Of a stretch of DNA of 39,670 bases, positions 37,176-39,670 are shown piece after piece. The stretch covers positions 1 through 39,670 of the forward strand of contig JAUPKI010000399.1 in NCBI GenBank assembly GCA_030837545.1, in the 5' to 3' direction. The notes under the pieces are model-generated. The model was not told the DNA's origin. It did not search any database and saw nothing but the letters and a program-made list of their open reading frames with translations. The stretch comes from Thermodesulfobacteriota bacterium. Lineage in GTDB: Bacteria; Desulfobacterota; DSM-4660; Desulfatiglandales; Desulfatiglandaceae. A program made the translations under genes and the position numbers. Every line of letters begins with the position of its first letter. The first letter of the stretch is position 1.

Positions 37176-38741
37176 TCACAACCCTTTTTCAAGGTCCAAT
37201 TGGTAGCGCACGGGACCACGGCAGTTATCGCCGAAACAGGTATGAAGTGCACATTCAGAAGTAGGAAGGGACCAGGATGTGGCAATGGCTCCGTGGCCTT
37301 TGGGAAAGACCGTGACCTCTGCGTCGATGTAATCCAGGGGGGCAAGGGCCGATTCCTTGTCCACCAGATCATCCCTTTCCGCGTAGCAGATAAGGAACTT
37401 AATCCCCTTCTCTTCAAGGCGTTTGAAGTTGAGTTTTCGGTCAAAGAGCTTAACCGGAAGTGTCCCATTCTCATCCACGGGGATGGTATATGAATCAAAA
37501 CTCATCTTGGTGATGGCCACAGGAAGGTCATTCCTGTCGTAAACCAACCAGTGATTGAGGGCTGCTGCGGTCTTGCTGATTTTTGCATCTTTACCATCTG
37601 GCCTAGCAAACATCATGAGGTCGCGGTAGAGGGTAAAAATCGGCGCCTCCCTCTCCATGCTTTTCAGCTTATAGACCCAGCTCATGACTTTGCCGTCCAC
37701 CACCTGATTGCCGCTGGGTAAAGTCTTTACAGCATAGCCCAAGTCCCTGAATCGCGGCGGCAGATATTCCATGTATTCAACAAGTGATTTGCTCCGGGTT
37801 CCGTCCATGGGCGCCACACAGGTAATAAGGACATCCACTAAACCGTCAAGCTCACCGGAAAGGAGGTCTGCAACAGCGATAAACCCTCCCTGGCAGAACC
37901 CGTTCAAAGTTACCTCTCTTTGGTGCCTTGCTTTTACCTGCTCGCAGAAAAACCGGGTATCTGAGGCATCATCCTCGCCTGTCATGGTCTGTACGGTAGG
38001 GGTTGAATCAATATCCTTCATGATCCTGACATAGGTGGGAATTCCCTGGTTTGCAAAGGCATGCACATAGCTTTTGTTCTCGCCGGGCAAGAACGCCAGG
38101 ATGTTGGCGCCCAGGACATAGGGAGGGATGATGATGATCGGTTTGCCCTTTTTTCTTATCCTGCCCTTTTTGTCGCTGGGAAAGACCTGATAGAGAAGGA
38201 AACGGTCTGTCTCAGCTGCTTTTTCATAACCAGGGCCTTCGAAGTGAAACCCATATTCAGGTTCGATCTCTCGGATGGCCTTGGGATAAGCATAGACCAC
38301 TTTCTCCAAGAGCTTTGCCTGCCTCGCCCAGAATTCACTGATATCCTCTCCCTCCCGGTCGAAGATGGTATTGAGCCATGCGGAGAATGCCCTGCTCATC
38401 TCGCCAAGATGGTAATCATTCATCACCTCCAGGCTGCTCGTAAGCCCTTTTTCGGCAACCTGGAGATTGAACTGCAAGAGTTCCACATAGTCACTAACGC
38501 TCTCCATGGGGGGATGGCGGACCAGTTTGTCCTTTTCAGTGGCGGAAAAGGCGTTCAGGGCGATCCAGAAAGGGGTCATGAATTCGTTCATATATCTAAA
38601 TACGCCGTTCCAGTACACCTGGGCGGCCTTGATCTGCTCAGCGGTCGCCCCGATCAACTTGAGATTGGTTTCCGAGAACCTCTCCAGGGACCTGACAGGA
38701 GATCCATGAAAATTCATAGTTTGATCGTGCATGTTTTTCAT
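37176..38741 (-). CDS. PhaC-like PHA synthase (second, divergent) with phasin-like N-terminus
   Basis: GFCQGG box; PIIIIPPYVLGANILAFLPGENKSYVHAFANQGIPTYV; FLICYAERDDLVDKESA; VFPKGHGAIATS. Confidence 0.8.
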   Translation of the reverse strand: MKNMHDQTMNFHGSPVRSLERFSETNLKLIGATAEQIKAAQVYWNGVFRYMNEFMTPFWIALNAFSATEKDKLVRHPPMESVSDYVELLQFNLQVAEKGLTSSLEVMNDYHLGEMSRAFSAWLNTIFDREGEDISEFWARQAKLLEKVVYAYPKAIREIEPEYGFHFEGPGYEKAAETDRFLLYQVFPSDKKGRIRKKGKPIIIIPPYVLGANILAFLPGENKSYVHAFANQGIPTYVRIMKDIDSTPTVQTMTGEDDASDTRFFCEQVKARHQREVTLNGFCQGGFIAVADLLSGELDGLVDVLITCVAPMDGTRSKSLVEYMEYLPPRFRDLGYAVKTLPSGNQVVDGKVMSWVYKLKSMEREAPIFTLYRDLMMFARPDGKDAKISKTAAALNHWLVYDRNDLPVAITKMSFDSYTIPVDENGTLPVKLFDRKLNFKRLEEKGIKFLICYAERDDLVDKESALAPLDYIDAEVTVFPKGHGAIATSWSLPTSECALHTCFGDNCRGPVRYQLDLEKGL

Positions 38742-38853
38742 CTTTCACCTCTCCGGGAAACTGTCCAAAACACCCTTCAAAATGGAAGTGTCTGCAAGTT
38801 TACTTATCCCCTGAGCGGCTTCTCAGCTATGAGCACCCTGAACCCCCAAGACC

Positions 38854-39120
38854 CTATTTGCCCGAAGAAGCAAAGAAATCTTCCACTTTTTTAAAGTTCT
38901 CGTCAACCGCCTTTTTAAAATCCTCACAACCTTTTTTATAGGAACTTACCCACTCGTTGATGACCTTTTTTCCCTCCTCGGGAAGCCATGTGGCCTGTTC
39001 CAAGATCGTATTGGCCATTTTCTCCGTTTGTTCCTGCAGCATGCCCATGGCATTAAAGCTGTTGTCAAAGGTGCTCTTATTGAAATCAATCATCTGTTTG
39101 AATATATGACTTTGATCCAT
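38854..39120 (-). CDS. phasin-like small helical protein (copy 2)
   Basis: 88 aa, about 60 of 88 residues identical by eye to the adjacent 39172..39459 product; RBS ggagaaac. Confidence 0.75.
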   Translation of the reverse strand: MDQSHIFKQMIDFNKSTFDNSFNAMGMLQEQTEKMANTILEQATWLPEEGKKVINEWVSSYKKGCEDFKKAVDENFKKVEDFFASSGK

Positions 39121-39171
39121 CTTGTTTCTCCTTTACTTGCCAAATTCCGTTTCCAAAAAACCTCCCACAAA

Positions 39172-39459
39172 TTACTTTGTCTTTGCCTTTGTTGTCTTCT
39201 CGGCCCCGGCAAAGAACGCTTCCACACGTTCGAAGTTCTGATCAACGAGCTTCTTGAAATCCTCACGCCCCCTTTTATAGCCCTTAATCCATTCATTAAC
39301 AACCCGTTTCCCCTCCTCGGGAAGCCACGTGGCCTGCTCTAAAGACATGTTGAGCATCCTTTCTGCCTGCTCCTGCAGCATGCCCATGGCATTAAAGCTG
39401 TTGTCAAATGTGGCCTTTTGAAATTCGATCATTTGCTTTGCAATTTTCCTTTGTTCCAT
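39172..39459 (-). CDS. phasin-like small helical protein (copy 1)
   Basis: TFDNSFNAMGMLQEQAERM...LEQATWLPEEGKRVVNEW; strong RBS aggaggt upstream. Confidence 0.78.
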   Translation of the reverse strand: MEQRKIAKQMIEFQKATFDNSFNAMGMLQEQAERMLNMSLEQATWLPEEGKRVVNEWIKGYKRGREDFKKLVDQNFERVEAFFAGAEKTTKAKTK

Positions 39460-39525
39460 GGTACAATACCTCCTAAAATTTTTGTGACGTTTTGTCTCTC
39501 TTGATTCTTGATTGAGGACTGACTA

Positions 39526-39554
39526 ATTATAACTCCCAATTGGGTTTTTGTCAA
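39526..39554 (-). promoter_or_regulatory. sigma70-type promoter, perfect consensus TTGACA-N17-TATAAT, for phasin-like genes
   Basis: Minus strand: ttgaca aaaacccaattgggagt tataat; spacer exactly 17 nt and contains palindrome cccaattggg. Confidence 0.8.
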
Positions 39555-39561
39555 GGACAAA

Positions 39562-39576
39562 TGTTGCATTGCACAA
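39562..39576. promoter_or_regulatory. candidate operator dyad TGTTGCATTGCACAA upstream of -35
   Basis: TGC-ATT-GCA core next to phasin promoter. Confidence 0.35.
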
Positions 39577-39670
39577 ATATCGCTTTCGATTTCATGTAGT
39601 CTGCTCCTTCATCTAAAAGACAGGTTAACATATTGAAATGTTTTATATGTTCATGAATTGACATTGAGCA

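Noticed and set aside
1-39670. CRISPR arrays, rRNA or tRNA genes
   Set aside because: No regularly spaced identical repeats and no recognisable tRNA/rRNA signatures seen; a tRNAscan/Infernal run would be needed to be certain

Overview
39.7-kb window, probably chromosomal DNA of a Desulfobacterota-like (deltaproteobacterial) anaerobe. The lineage is inferred from gene content and repeat style, not tested. Left part (0-5.3 kb): partial alpha/beta hydrolase, Fe-SOD, ABM monooxygenase, small LapA-like membrane proteins, a repetitive LEA/phasin-like protein, a lipoprotein and conserved hypotheticals. Next: a radical SAM gene with a histidine kinase/response regulator pair, a 1399-aa double-ASKHA CoA-dehydratase-activator-type protein, and tpx. 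Middle: housekeeping genes (hemW, lepA, waaA, an animal-like UDP-glucose dehydrogenase with UDP-glucuronate decarboxylase, MscS channel, pgsA-like, TPR lipoprotein, miaA, mutL, Zn-PLC-like, LysM lytic transglycosylase, tilS). Right end (33-39.6 kb): a polyhydroxyalkanoate (PHA) locus with class III phaE/phaC, a double-GAF protein, a MaoC/PhaJ hydratase and, convergently, a second PhaC-like synthase with a PhaE/phasin-like partner and two tandem phasin-like paralogues. The phasin pair sits behind a perfect TTGACA-N17-TATAAT promoter with a nested palindrome and an adjacent TGC-N3-GCA dyad. Intergenic DNA is rich in short dispersed palindromic or tandem elements, one of which supplies the last codons of waaA. 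Best candidates for something under-described: the dual-synthase PHA locus with its orphan GAF-GAF protein, and the pseudo-dimeric activase. No CRISPR, rRNA or tRNA was recognised.
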